From W1P20-047 sp045118335 (GTDB lineage: Bacteria > Actinomycetota > Coriobacteriia > Coriobacteriales > Eggerthellaceae), in contig JBGUXY010000048.1 of assembly GCA_045118335.1 (NCBI GenBank), positions 1-61,798 on the forward strand: a stretch of 61,798 nucleotides of DNA, in the 5' to 3' direction. Shown in pieces: positions 34,201 to 40,401 of this stretch. Each line of letters opens with the position of its first letter. The stretch's first letter is position 1. Below the pieces are notes generated by a model. It saw nothing but the letters and a program-made list of their open reading frames with translations, had not been told where the DNA came from and did no database searches. The position numbers and the translations under genes are program-made.

Positions 34201-34210
34201 GGAGGACTAG
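25253..34210 (+). CDS. Trimodular nonribosomal peptide synthetase, A-T-C-A-T-C-A-T-R
   Basis: A 2985-aa single-chain NRPS. By residue: A1 core YTSGSTGAPKG ~140; T1 GGDS ~502; C1 HHLIYDG ~682; A2 core YTSGTTGVPKG ~1138; T2 GMTS ~1520 (unusual, Ser kept); C2 HHLAFDG ~1703; A3 core YTSGSTGKPKG ~2154; T3 GGTS ~2539; then a Lys2/CAR-type reductase with TGAVGYLG ~2625 and YVRSK ~2781. Both condensation domains have intact HHxxxDG. Reductive release gives a peptide aldehyde or alcohol, or an imine after cyclisation. By eye the pocket codes are A1 VATFFGCGTK (no Asp at position 235, so perhaps a substrate without alpha-amine), A2 DAMFSGGIFK, A3 DMKNLGTVSK; these are unverified. No epimerase domain. 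ATG 25253 has GGAAAGGG seven bases upstream. Confidence 0.95.
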   Translation: MSNEYLEPLWEAFETYAEYPAIVDRGAQRLTSYAELKEGVCRVMAWLQAQGIDGASFIPIVLPQSMEYLAAEIGIWMAGHTAVPMGTAFPADRIAYICKHCDAPLVIDEAAWAQIEQTSPAGFVDDAPSYPVEEQPALLIYTSGSTGAPKGILHTFQGLATKHTSKVGLTYSPDEVWAMGAPLYFVASLTCFKVLKEGGQLHLFDSETYHDVRKVEDYIVEHGVTFTFLSPAMLQHFHNRSDTLKVVFTGSERLTGQCSRDGYKLLNCYGMSETGGTVTAFEVKHPYETTPVGKPEETWCLLDDEGNSVEEGEEGEFCLIGRYCAGYYKDPERTAELYRDGWLHTGDILRQLPDGNLVYVNRKDWMAKINGQRVEPGEVENACRKVEGVDQAVVKAFDGEGSSQYLCAFYTGTASADDIRDELAQKLPPYMVPSYFVVVREFALLPNGKVNRKVLAAPDISALRSGYVAPENDVQAALCEAFAGLFGLEQVGIDDDFFLLGGDSIRVMQLQQACPDLPLSAKTVSSQRTPRKIAMAIQGLSDEGASRDGGELTSGPCPLTQTQLGIYVESMAREGEAAYNNPVLLQLDSSLDEQRLARAVETAVEAHPFVKIHVEEDDQGTPFMVAGNASYRQAVEQMDQARFEEEKRGLIAPFDLHVGPLFRIRIIRTPLNLYLFSDFHHLIYDGTSMRIFMADVDAAYAGKPVEPETFTGFDVSIREAELRASEAYAQAKDYYESVFGGLDVESKPLPDCAGADVEYGTQDIELGVDVAAVRRFCRRLGVTENVLAISAFGKLLGSYANADESLFATIYNGRSDLREARTVSMMVKTLPVYCHWDAQTRVSDYLAAVKSQVIDSMANDLYSFAEVAASTGATSDVLFAYQGDYLALGTVCAMPFERIDLGGNATGAPLDFQLFAADGTFVLHVEYQRNQYSDAFVADMARCYDNVLAGLLLVEYMGDIELVDADQVAELESFHGRELPYDQSQTIVSMFRSAAALHPQRVAAACADEQVTYVELDQLTDNLADYIRNLGIGEPGDVVSVLVPRGLWMPVASLGALKAGCAYQPLDATYPPERLNFMIGDAQAKLLITTEELRPIITEYDGEVLIVDALDDLLAIAPDNQVSLPAPSPDDLFILLYTSGTTGVPKGVRLTHRNLVCFTEWYKRYYALGPAHRVGAYASYGFDACMMDMYPALTTGAEVVIVPEQIRLDLMAMERYLSEHGVTHLFMTTQVGRQFAVDTDCATLEHLSMGGETLVPFDVPARPPMHNGYGPTECTIFSTIYELRGGESSYPIGKPLDNMHAYVVGTTGKRLPIGAVGELWLAGPQVGDGYLNRPDKTAEAFGVNPFAAGGHAALYRTGDVVRWMRDGNIEFIGRRDGQVKIRGFRVELAEVESVVREFPGVRDATVAAFDHPSGGKFVAAYVVSDETIDIDALGDFIRERKPPYMVPAATMQIDRIPLNQNSKVDRRALPLPQLVAPDEGIDDVRPMNALEKELHAIAADVIGTDAFGVATPLSRCGMTSIQSIRLLALVYKRLGVSIHAGDLDDDTSVVTLENMIIAEWMAGNVSAPTSSEAPEQFRAPLTFAQVGVYYECLKNPDSLAYNIPTSIVFSESVAADEVEAAVRKVVAAHPVLQMRFEQVGEEVALVPCGHDVPIDRIKADEVELSDVQASFVRTFDLHEGPLARFALVEGGQGVRLLSDFHHLAFDGASTALFLRDLAAALGGGDVEVETYTYADFAMDQKRFESSEEFAANREYFADMLVDFEAASELAPDVAGGKGGGIQKVVSVPFDLPAVESYCKNAAVTPAAFMLAATSYALARYVNDRSVYLATISSGREDARTADTIGMFVNTLPLAVTMHDESVSSYVSQCAQVLAGVRAHERYPFARIASDFGYAPQIVYEYQIGVIDAEDLGTKDGFPFVAIEGMAADEAKFKLSIHIEQSGGEPSVVVYFDDALYSEALAESLAQSIVITARKMLASPDADVRGISLLDDKRKSQIEGFHEQGSGPLAFTRYHEGLERQARLKPDSRALVAADGTFTFAELNAHANRIAHALIARDVPPRSRIALLLPRTSRVIMAAFGVMKAGCAYIPCDPSYPEERVSYILSDSQAPLVITTADRVATYDNAIDVEELLACTCEDNPGLDVSPRDLAYLIYTSGSTGKPKGVMLTHEGVCNFHANNPANILVDTLVREAHAFLSVTTLSFDMSVKETGTPLVNGLAVVLADESQVNDPAKLAQLFVDTGADAFNATHSRLRQYLESPAFAAAIGRCKVVLSGGEKYTEGLLPMLQRITDARIINTYGPTETTVSSNMKDLTHERRISVGRPLYNVWECIVDADGNELPVGVVGELLIGGLGVGLGYHGLPDKTAEAFIERDGRRMYRSGDYARWTPSGDVEILGRTDNQIKLRGLRIEIGEVESALASIDCVENVVVKIGQINGVEHLCAFYTATRPLDVVELREQLAKTLAGYMVPTGYRQLDALPLTPNGKVDFRALPQAELFRAGASVAASNEVEQAFCDIFSEILGVSDVGATDSFFEIGGTSLMAIRITVEAEKAGYQVTFADVFANPTPRGLAGLCGAGVEQETPEYDAEVADFDYTAIDDLLAANNLRSFVDGAGRPLGNILLTGAVGYLGIHILREFLENYNGTAYCLLRSTAAISAQQRLKHQLFYYFESDYASLFGTRIIVLEGDVTKPLQIADDVRIDTVVNCAAVVKHFSSGTEIEDVNIGGPANLVEFCLAKDTPLIQISTGSTMKCPLVPGATLAGKTTERQLYVGQDLQNKYVRSKFLAERLVLDAVATRGLVGKVMRVGNLAPRTADGEFQINYGTNAAMGRLKSYALLGCVSFDQLDATMEFSPIDQTARAILLLAQTPADCVVFHPFNHHKVFMGDVFEAMRLAGLEVQPVERDTFMRALREAEADPEKARILTSMLAYARKATGKPVVVPVAGNDYTMQVLYRLGFRWDPTSTAYVEQFLDSLEGLGFFDLED

Positions 34211-34903
34211 TTGGAGCTATGTGTGGATACGCGCTGGGGTGGCGCCCGCATTGTGGGTGCCCGCACCGATTGCCTCGAGGTTTTTGGCGCCTACGAGCAG
34301 GGGATTGCGCGCGTGTCCCAGTACCGCCGTCGGAAAGCGGAGTCGTATCGGTTTGCGAAGGACCGGCGTTTGAGCCTGCTTGCGGGCTTGTTGCTAGATG
34401 AGCTGCTGCGCGAACGGGGGCTTGCCGAGCGTGACATGCGCTATGGCGAAAACGAGCATGGCAAGCCGCTGTTTGCCGACTTTCCCGATTTATCTTTCAG
34501 CCTCGCGCACAGCGGCAAGATGGCGCTTGCCGCGCTTTCCCCGCATCCGATTGGAGTTGATGTGGAATGCTTGGAAGGCTTCCCCTATGATGTTGCCGAC
34601 CCCTTTCGGTGGACTGCCATGGAAAGCGTGGGCAAGGTACTGGGCAGCGGCGTGGGTTCCTATGTCGATGCAGGCGTCTTCAACGTCCCCGAGGGATTTC
34701 TCGTCGAGCACTTCGAGGTGGATGGTTACCTGATCTGCCTGGCGCAGCGGGTGGCATCCATGGAGATGGACGCTGGGGAAGCGGCGCTGTGGGAGGGCTG
34801 CGAGCACGGGGCTGATGAGTGGATTCAGATTGGAGGACCATGTGAATATCATCAAGACGACCGAAGGCCAGAAGGCGACGTTTGCTATCGAAGGCTGGCT
34901 TGA
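34211..34903 (+). CDS. Sfp-type 4'-phosphopantetheinyl transferase
   Basis: A 230-aa protein that would load the pantetheine arm from CoA onto the three NRPS carrier domains. The family pattern is visible: YRFAKDRRLSLLAGLLLDELL, GKPLFADFPDLSFSLAHSGKMALAAL, PIGVDVE (metal-binding Asp and Glu), and RWTAMESVGKVLG, where Glu and Lys of the usual W-x-x-K-E-A-x-x-K motif are kept but the first Lys is Met. It starts at TTG 34211, directly after the NRPS stop, with GGAGGA (34201-34206) inside the NRPS 3' end. Its last 62 bp overlap the STAS gene. Confidence 0.85.
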   Translation: MELCVDTRWGGARIVGARTDCLEVFGAYEQGIARVSQYRRRKAESYRFAKDRRLSLLAGLLLDELLRERGLAERDMRYGENEHGKPLFADFPDLSFSLAHSGKMALAALSPHPIGVDVECLEGFPYDVADPFRWTAMESVGKVLGSGVGSYVDAGVFNVPEGFLVEHFEVDGYLICLAQRVASMEMDAGEAALWEGCEHGADEWIQIGGPCEYHQDDRRPEGDVCYRRLA

Positions 34904-35132
34904 CACGCAAACGGCGCCGGAGCTGGGTGCTGCTTTGGAGGAGCTTGGCAATGGCATAAGCGAGCTCACGTTCGATTTCGCCGGGCTCGAGTACGTTTCT
35001 TCGGCGGGTCTGCGCCAGATTGTGGCTGCCCACAAGCAGATGGATGGCAATCTGGTCATCTGCAACGTCTCGCCCGAGGTTCAGGAAGTGTTCAGACTCA
35101 CGGGTGTCGGCAAACGACTGAACATCGTCTAG
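34842..35132 (+). CDS. STAS-domain anti-sigma factor antagonist (RsbV/SpoIIAA-like)
   Basis: A 96-aa single STAS domain: KTTEGQKATFAIEGWLDTQTAPELG, then LTFDFAGLEYVSSAGLRQIV, where the Ser in the VSSAGLR motif is the usual phosphorylation site, and VSPEVQEVFRLTGVGKRLNIV. Unphosphorylated forms bind RsbW-type kinases. GTG 34842 is chosen because GGAGGA lies five bases upstream; an in-frame ATG at 34815 lacks a site. It overlaps the PPTase end and is followed after 3 bp by the phosphatase gene, so all are translationally linked. Candidate partners are the HATPase domains of the MATE fusion and of the RsbU-like protein. Confidence 0.88.
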   Translation: MNIIKTTEGQKATFAIEGWLDTQTAPELGAALEELGNGISELTFDFAGLEYVSSAGLRQIVAAHKQMDGNLVICNVSPEVQEVFRLTGVGKRLNIV

Positions 35133-35135
35133 CGC

Positions 35136-37079
35136 ATGGCTCGCTCCATCAAAAGCAAGATCATCTCGACGTTTCGCGCGACGATTATCCTAATCATTCT
35201 GCTTGCGATCGTTGCCGGCTTCGTGTTCGGCGATTTGTTTGTCCGACATCGCGTTTCCAGCGAAGCTTCGGTTCTCGCATCTGCGGTGGCTTTGCTCATC
35301 GAGCAAGACGAAGCGGTGGTAATCGACGGGCCTGCGGATTCGGAAGCCTACCGTGAGCTACGCGAACTCATGCGACAGCTCGTGCGGGAAGAAGGCTATG
35401 CCTATCTATCTGTCTATGAATACGACGAATCGATGACTTCCGTAACCTATTATCTCTGCGTGGCTGCCGATGACAAAGCCGACGAAGAGGTGTCCGTCAC
35501 CCGGGCGAAGGGCGCCATTGTCGAGCATACACCCAATTCCGAAGAGCTTGGCATGCTCGAAGGCGAGGGGGAGACCGCTCTTATCGAGGTCGATGACCAG
35601 TTCGGTCACGAGTTCTATTATTGCCAGGAGGTGAATCTGCCCGACAAGCTCCTAGTGGTGCAGCTCGACTATTCGGCTTTCCGACTCATGGTGCATATCA
35701 TGCAAGTCGTCCTTGCCTTCGCCTGCGTGACCGCCATTGCACTTTGCGTATTGTTGTTCTTTGAGCTGCGCGTGCTCAACAGGCGCGTGTTTACTCCTCT
35801 AGGCATCATTTCGAAGCGCATGACCGATTTCGCTGAGAACCCAGATCGGGCAATCGAGCCTTTGGGCATCGGCACGCAAGATGAAATGGACGGGATTGCC
35901 AGCTCCTTCGAGAGCATGGCGGCCGACATCAACGCTTATCTGTGCGATATCGAGCGCATGACTTCGGAACGCGTGCAGACTTCCGTCGAAATGGACGTGG
36001 CGCGTCGCATTCAGCTGGGCATGGTGCCGGAGCGCAGAAACGCTAGCGGTGTAGGCTACGAGGCAATCGCGATATCGCACCCAGCGAAGGCGGTCGGTGG
36101 CGATTTCTACGACCTGATCGAGCGCGACGATGGCAGCATTGCGCTCGTCGTCGGGGACGTGTCGGGCAAAGGCGTTGCCGCTGCGATATTCATGGCCATG
36201 GCCAAGACCATGATTCGCGAGGGCTTGGCAGCAGGAGGGGACCCGGTCGATGTCCTAGGTCGCGTGAACCAGAACGTGTGCCACTCGAACCCAGAGGGCA
36301 TGTTCGCTTCGGTGTTCGCCTGCGTGCTTGACCCCACAAGCGGCAAAGTCGAGTTCGCGAATGCTGGCCATCTGCCACCTGTGATTGTGGGCGCGCGCGA
36401 CATGCGCATCGAGGTGGATTCGGGCGATCTGGTCGGCCTGTTCGACGATGCGGTTGTGGGGCAGGGGTCCGTTCAGCTCGAGCCGGGCCAGTACTTGCTC
36501 GTCTATACCGATGGCGTTTCCGAAGCTTTAGGGGCCGATGGGTCTTTTCTCGGCGAAGACCGTTTCATTGCGCAGCTTCGAGACGGTGAGTCCTACGGCG
36601 GTGTAGAGGATCTGGCAGATGATGTGATTGCCGCTGTGAACCGATTCGCCGAAGGGTGCGATCAGTTCGACGACATCACCGTAGCCGCGCTCGCGCTTCG
36701 GCCTGATGGGCTTTTGGAGCTTTCGGTGGACAACTCGTCGCTTGCGGCGATACGAGAAGCCGTTTTCGCGTTGGATGTGGAATCGTCGCTGAAACGCAAG
36801 GCATGCCTTGTCTGCGAAGAGGCGTTCTCGAACATCGTGAACTATTCGGGCGCGAAGCACGTGTGGCTCCATGTCTCGCAGATCGACGGGGGTTTTCGCT
36901 TTCGCCTTGCTGATGACGGCAAGGAATTCAATCCCCTGAAAGCCGCTAGAACACAAGTCGAGTTCGACGAACTCGACAAGGGTGGCATGGGAATCGGCCT
37001 CATGTGCGATCTCGCGTCCAAGATCGACTATACCCGCGAAGAGAACTGCAACGTATTAACGGCAACTTTCTTCAGTTAA
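35136..37079 (+). CDS. Membrane sensor PP2C phosphatase with C-terminal HATPase (RsbU/RsbW-type)
   Basis: A 647-aa membrane protein. TM1 (~13-33) and TM2 (~188-212) bracket an extracytoplasmic sensor of ~150 residues. A HAMP-like linker follows (to ~285), then a SpoIIE/PP2C phosphatase (~300-510: VGGDFYDL, VVGDVSGKGVAAA, YTDGVSEAL, CDQFDDIT, all metal-binding Asp present), then a GHKL ATPase domain (CEEAFSNIVNYSG, LADDGKEF, GGMGIGLMCD) with complete ATP boxes. One chain thus could both phosphorylate and dephosphorylate a STAS partner, most simply the adjacent one. The stimulus is unknown; it may be cell-envelope or product-related. Last gene of the NRPS operon. Confidence 0.9.
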   Translation: MARSIKSKIISTFRATIILIILLAIVAGFVFGDLFVRHRVSSEASVLASAVALLIEQDEAVVIDGPADSEAYRELRELMRQLVREEGYAYLSVYEYDESMTSVTYYLCVAADDKADEEVSVTRAKGAIVEHTPNSEELGMLEGEGETALIEVDDQFGHEFYYCQEVNLPDKLLVVQLDYSAFRLMVHIMQVVLAFACVTAIALCVLLFFELRVLNRRVFTPLGIISKRMTDFAENPDRAIEPLGIGTQDEMDGIASSFESMAADINAYLCDIERMTSERVQTSVEMDVARRIQLGMVPERRNASGVGYEAIAISHPAKAVGGDFYDLIERDDGSIALVVGDVSGKGVAAAIFMAMAKTMIREGLAAGGDPVDVLGRVNQNVCHSNPEGMFASVFACVLDPTSGKVEFANAGHLPPVIVGARDMRIEVDSGDLVGLFDDAVVGQGSVQLEPGQYLLVYTDGVSEALGADGSFLGEDRFIAQLRDGESYGGVEDLADDVIAAVNRFAEGCDQFDDITVAALALRPDGLLELSVDNSSLAAIREAVFALDVESSLKRKACLVCEEAFSNIVNYSGAKHVWLHVSQIDGGFRFRLADDGKEFNPLKAARTQVEFDELDKGGMGIGLMCDLASKIDYTREENCNVLTATFFS

Positions 37080-37094
37080 TAAGTTGCCAAGTGT

Positions 37095-37130
37095 GGATGA
37101 GTCTATAGGGACGCAAGCAATTGACTCATC
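37095..37130. repeat. Dispersed GGATGAGTC/GACTCATC hairpin, copy 3
   Basis: GATGAGTC (37096-37103) and GACTCATC (37123-37130) pair perfectly with a 19-nt loop. It lies 16 bp after the NRPS operon stop and before the ftsZ promoter. Its loop, like the other copies, carries a GGG-x-CA-type core. Confidence 0.65.
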
Positions 37131-37207
37131 GAACGCCGTTTGCCGGTGTTTTTCGCGTGAAGATGTGTTTACGGGCTGCTTTTGCTCTTTGAACTGCGGA
37201 TGTGAAT

Positions 37208-37235
37208 TTGCAATCATAAGGCGTTCGTGTAAAAT
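37208..37235 (+). promoter_or_regulatory. Promoter of ftsZ
   Basis: TTGCAA (37208-37213), a 16-nt spacer and TAAAAT (37230-37235) lie ~80 bp before ftsZ. It gives ftsZ its own promoter, needed because ftsQ is ~35 kb away. Confidence 0.6.
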
Positions 37236-37317
37236 CGCTTCCAGCGTGTGCAAATTTCCGTTGTGCGCGCTTAAAGCGACGTTATCGCAATAAACGCTGC
37301 ACTGTGGAGGAAACACA

Positions 37318-38451
37318 ATGGCTTACAGAATGGGATCCGACAACTTGGCAGTCATCAAGGTCGTAGGCGTTGGCGGCGGCGGAACGAATGCCGTCAACCG
37401 CATGGTCGAGGCTGGCATCAAGGGCGTCGAGTTCATCGCAATCAACACCGACCATCAGGCTCTGCTCATGTCGGACGCAGATCAGACCATCCATATCGGC
37501 GCGGAGCTTACCCGCGGCCTGGGCGCTGGCGCGAATCCCGAAGTGGGTTGCCAGGCGGCCGAGGAAAGCCGTGCGGAAATCCGCGATGCGCTCGCCGAAG
37601 CCGACATGGTCTTCGTGACCGCCGGTGAAGGCGGCGGCACCGGCACTGGTGCTGCTCCTGTGGTTGCCGAAATCGCACGCGAGGAAATCGGCGCGCTCAC
37701 CGTGGGCATCGTCACGAAGCCTTTCAGCTTCGAGGGCCGTCTGCGCCGCAACCAGGCCGAGCAGGGCATCGACCTGCTTTCCCAGAAGGTCGACACGCTC
37801 ATCGTCATCCCGAACGACCGTCTGCTTGAAATCGTCGAGAAGAAGACGAGCATGCTCGATGCCTTCCGCATCGCCGACGACACGCTTCGCCAGGGCATCC
37901 AGGGCGTTACCGACCTCATCACCATTCCCGGCCTGATCAACCTCGACTTTGCCGACATCCGCACGGTCATGAAGGATGCTGGCACTGCCATGATGGGTAT
38001 CGGCATCAGCTCTGGCGAAAACCGTGCAGTCGATGCTGCCACGCAGGCCACCAACTCCCGCCTGCTCGAGGCCAGCATCGCCGGTGCTTCCCGCGTGCTG
38101 TTCTCCATCGCCGGCAGCCCCGACCTCACCCTCACCGAGGTCGACGAAGCCGCCCGCATCGTGGAGTCTTGCGCCGACGAGACGGCAAACATCATCTACG
38201 GCCAGATCATCGACGAATCGCTGCAGGACGAAGTTCGCATCACCGTTATCGCCACCGGCTTCAAGATGGAAGCCGCCCAGCAGGCCATGAACTATTCGCG
38301 CGACAATTCGCTGTTCCAGTCCACCACGCCCAGCGTGTCGGCTTCTCCTTCGGTCCGCAGCCCGTATACGGCAACCACCCCGCAGCCGGGTACCTCTGTC
38401 GGCCGCTTTGCCGACGAGGACTACATCCCCGATTTCCTGAAGCGCAGGTAG
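37318..38451 (+). CDS. ftsZ: Cell division protein FtsZ
   Basis: Tubulin-like GTPase forming the Z ring. 377 aa with VVGVGGGGTNAVNRM, the tubulin signature GGGTGTGAAP, the T7 loop NLDFADIRTVM, and a short variable linker leading to the conserved C-terminal peptide DEDYIPDFLKRR, which binds SepF or other anchors. GGAGGAAAC precedes the ATG. No ftsA is present; sepF downstream is the likely membrane anchor, as in other actinobacteria. Ends in a terminator (38484-38510). Confidence 0.97.
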   Translation: MAYRMGSDNLAVIKVVGVGGGGTNAVNRMVEAGIKGVEFIAINTDHQALLMSDADQTIHIGAELTRGLGAGANPEVGCQAAEESRAEIRDALAEADMVFVTAGEGGGTGTGAAPVVAEIAREEIGALTVGIVTKPFSFEGRLRRNQAEQGIDLLSQKVDTLIVIPNDRLLEIVEKKTSMLDAFRIADDTLRQGIQGVTDLITIPGLINLDFADIRTVMKDAGTAMMGIGISSGENRAVDAATQATNSRLLEASIAGASRVLFSIAGSPDLTLTEVDEAARIVESCADETANIIYGQIIDESLQDEVRITVIATGFKMEAAQQAMNYSRDNSLFQSTTPSVSASPSVRSPYTATTPQPGTSVGRFADEDYIPDFLKRR

Positions 38452-38483
38452 GAAACGGAACAACTCCAATAATCACTACGACG

Positions 38484-38510
38484 AAGGACCCCACAGGGGT
38501 CCTTCTCTAT
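38484..38510 (+). terminator. Terminator after ftsZ
   Basis: AAGGACCCC (38484-38492) and GGGGTCCTT (38496-38504) with a 3-nt loop, followed by CTCTAT. The T-content after the stem is modest, but the stem is perfect and lies 32 bp past the stop. Confidence 0.7.
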
Positions 38511-38627
38511 GCAACAATGCAAGATCGTCATTCCCATTGCAGTACCGTATGCCAATTATCAATCCACTATGACACCAGGCTTGCCAACTTGCGTGCGTAA
38601 GCCATTGGCGTCTGGTGTAACGAAGGC

Positions 38628-39503
38628 TTGTATGGCAAACTATTGCAGGTGCCCTATCCGATTACGACAGCGAAGGTTGCCTTGTCCTCCGGTTTTCCCA
38701 TTCCACATCTGGTTAGCGATAATCTGTCGGGAATTCGACTCCTCACCGATCGCAGCCTTTTTCAGAAGACGGGTGTGCGCTTGGCGTTCACTGGTCGAGA
38801 CGGTGGTTCGAGTTCGGGTCCGTATGCTTCGCTTAACCTGGGAATGCACGATTCAGCCGACCAAGTATCGGTCGAGCGCAACAGGGAAGATTTGCTTTTT
38901 GCCCTTGGTGCGCAAGACGCGCGTCTGCTGGTGCCCAATCAGGTGCATGGCACCGACCTCGTTCACCTGGACAGCGTGGAAGATGCGCATTGGACGCAAT
39001 GCTGTGAACAGGTGGCATCTGGTGCGGATGGGGTAATCGTGAGCTGCGCAAATGCAGCCGTATTGCTCTACTTTGCCGACTGCATGCCGGTCGTGCTTGT
39101 GGCTCCAGGCGGTCAGTTCGCCGTTGTGCATGCTGGCTGGCGTGGCGTCTACAACCGCATCGTGCCGAAGGCGCTCGGCATGCTATGCGAGCAGGCGGGA
39201 GCGGCTCCGGATGAATGCAACATCTACATCGGACCTTACATCCATGCCGAATGCTTCGAGGTGGCAGACGATCTTGCCGAAAAGTTCTCCAACTCGTTCG
39301 GGAATGACTGCATCGCATCACCACGCCATGTAGACATGGGCCAGGCCATACGCACGAGCCTGCTTGTGATGGGAGCCGATCCCGCCCGAATTGCCGATGC
39401 GGGTATCTGCACGGCCTGCAATAACGATTTGTTCTTCTCGTATCGTGCGCAAGGCGGCATCTGCGGTCGGCATGGTGCCATTGCGGTGCGTATCGAATCG
39501 TGA
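38628..39503 (+). CDS. pgeF: YfiH/PgeF-family peptidoglycan editing factor (laccase-domain)
   Basis: A 291-aa protein of the COG1496 family with VRLAFTGRDGGSSSGPYASLNLG, VPNQVHGTDLVHLD, ADCMPVVL, and VHAGWRGVYNRIVPKAL carrying the metal-binding His and Cys residues. Family members act on purine nucleosides and guard against wrong residues in peptidoglycan precursors. Its place between ftsZ and yggS is standard. The start is uncertain: I use TTG 38628 preceded by CGAAGG; the true start may be slightly downstream. Confidence 0.85.
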   Translation: MYGKLLQVPYPITTAKVALSSGFPIPHLVSDNLSGIRLLTDRSLFQKTGVRLAFTGRDGGSSSGPYASLNLGMHDSADQVSVERNREDLLFALGAQDARLLVPNQVHGTDLVHLDSVEDAHWTQCCEQVASGADGVIVSCANAAVLLYFADCMPVVLVAPGGQFAVVHAGWRGVYNRIVPKALGMLCEQAGAAPDECNIYIGPYIHAECFEVADDLAEKFSNSFGNDCIASPRHVDMGQAIRTSLLVMGADPARIADAGICTACNNDLFFSYRAQGGICGRHGAIAVRIES

Positions 39504-39635
39504 AGCATTCCACGTGCGGATGATGCTGCTCGTTGACGACAGGGAAAAGGTGGCATCGGCAATGCTTTGCATGCACATGGTAAGCTACGTCCAATACATC
39601 TGTGCAAGATGCCAACGATCAGGAGGGAGATTCCC

Positions 39636-40328
39636 ATGTCCATAGCCCAGCAATACGTCGATGTTGCCGAGCAGGTACGCCTGCAATGCGAAGCCTGCGG
39701 GCGCGATCCGCGCGAAGTGCGCCTGGTAGCCGTTTCCAAGACGGTGGAAGTAGAGCGCATCCAGGAGGCGGTGGATGGTGGAGCATGCGATTTCGGCGAG
39801 AACCGACCCGATCGAATCGTGTCTACATCAGCAGCATATCCACAGGTCAGATGGCATTTCATCGGCAATGTGCAATCGCGGCGCATCCGCGATATCGTGC
39901 CGTGTGCAACGCTTATCCACTCGGTGTACCAACCTAGCCATCTTCCGAAGATCGATGCCGCCGCCGCCGAGTGTGGCAAGGTGCAAGACATCTTGATCGA
40001 AGTGAACGTCTCGGGCGAGGAAAGCAAGGGCGGTGTGTCACCCGAGGAACTGCCGGCAATGCTTTTCGAAGCCGCGAAATACCCCAACATCGCCGTGCGT
40101 GGGCTCATGACCATGGCACCGCAGGGCAATCTTGATGTGGCACGGGAATGCTTCGCGAAGCTGCGTGATTTGCTCGAGGTTGCCAATCGCGAATATGTTG
40201 CACCAGATGGCCTTGCGATGTCTGAACTTTCTATGGGTATGAGCGAAGATTGGCATTGCGCAATTGCCCAGGGCGCTACCATAATACGGATTGGACGCGC
40301 CATATTCAGCGAGGGTTTCGCGGGGTAG
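39636..40328 (+). CDS. yggS: PLP homeostasis protein YggS/PLPBP
   Basis: A 230-aa TIM-barrel, alanine-racemase-like protein that buffers pyridoxal phosphate. Present are LVAVSKTVEVERI with the PLP Lys, FGENRPDRIV, RWHFIGNVQSRR, HSVYQP and LSMGMSEDWHCAIAQGATIIRIGRAIF, all diagnostic. The ATG at 39636 is preceded by AGGAGGG. Sits in the usual slot before sepF. Confidence 0.94.
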   Translation: MSIAQQYVDVAEQVRLQCEACGRDPREVRLVAVSKTVEVERIQEAVDGGACDFGENRPDRIVSTSAAYPQVRWHFIGNVQSRRIRDIVPCATLIHSVYQPSHLPKIDAAAAECGKVQDILIEVNVSGEESKGGVSPEELPAMLFEAAKYPNIAVRGLMTMAPQGNLDVARECFAKLRDLLEVANREYVAPDGLAMSELSMGMSEDWHCAIAQGATIIRIGRAIFSEGFAG

Positions 40329-40401
40329 AGGGCGTCGGCTTTCATGCGCATGAAAACGAACGAGGCTGCAGACCAGGGGCAGCCGGAAACAGGAGCACAC
40401 C

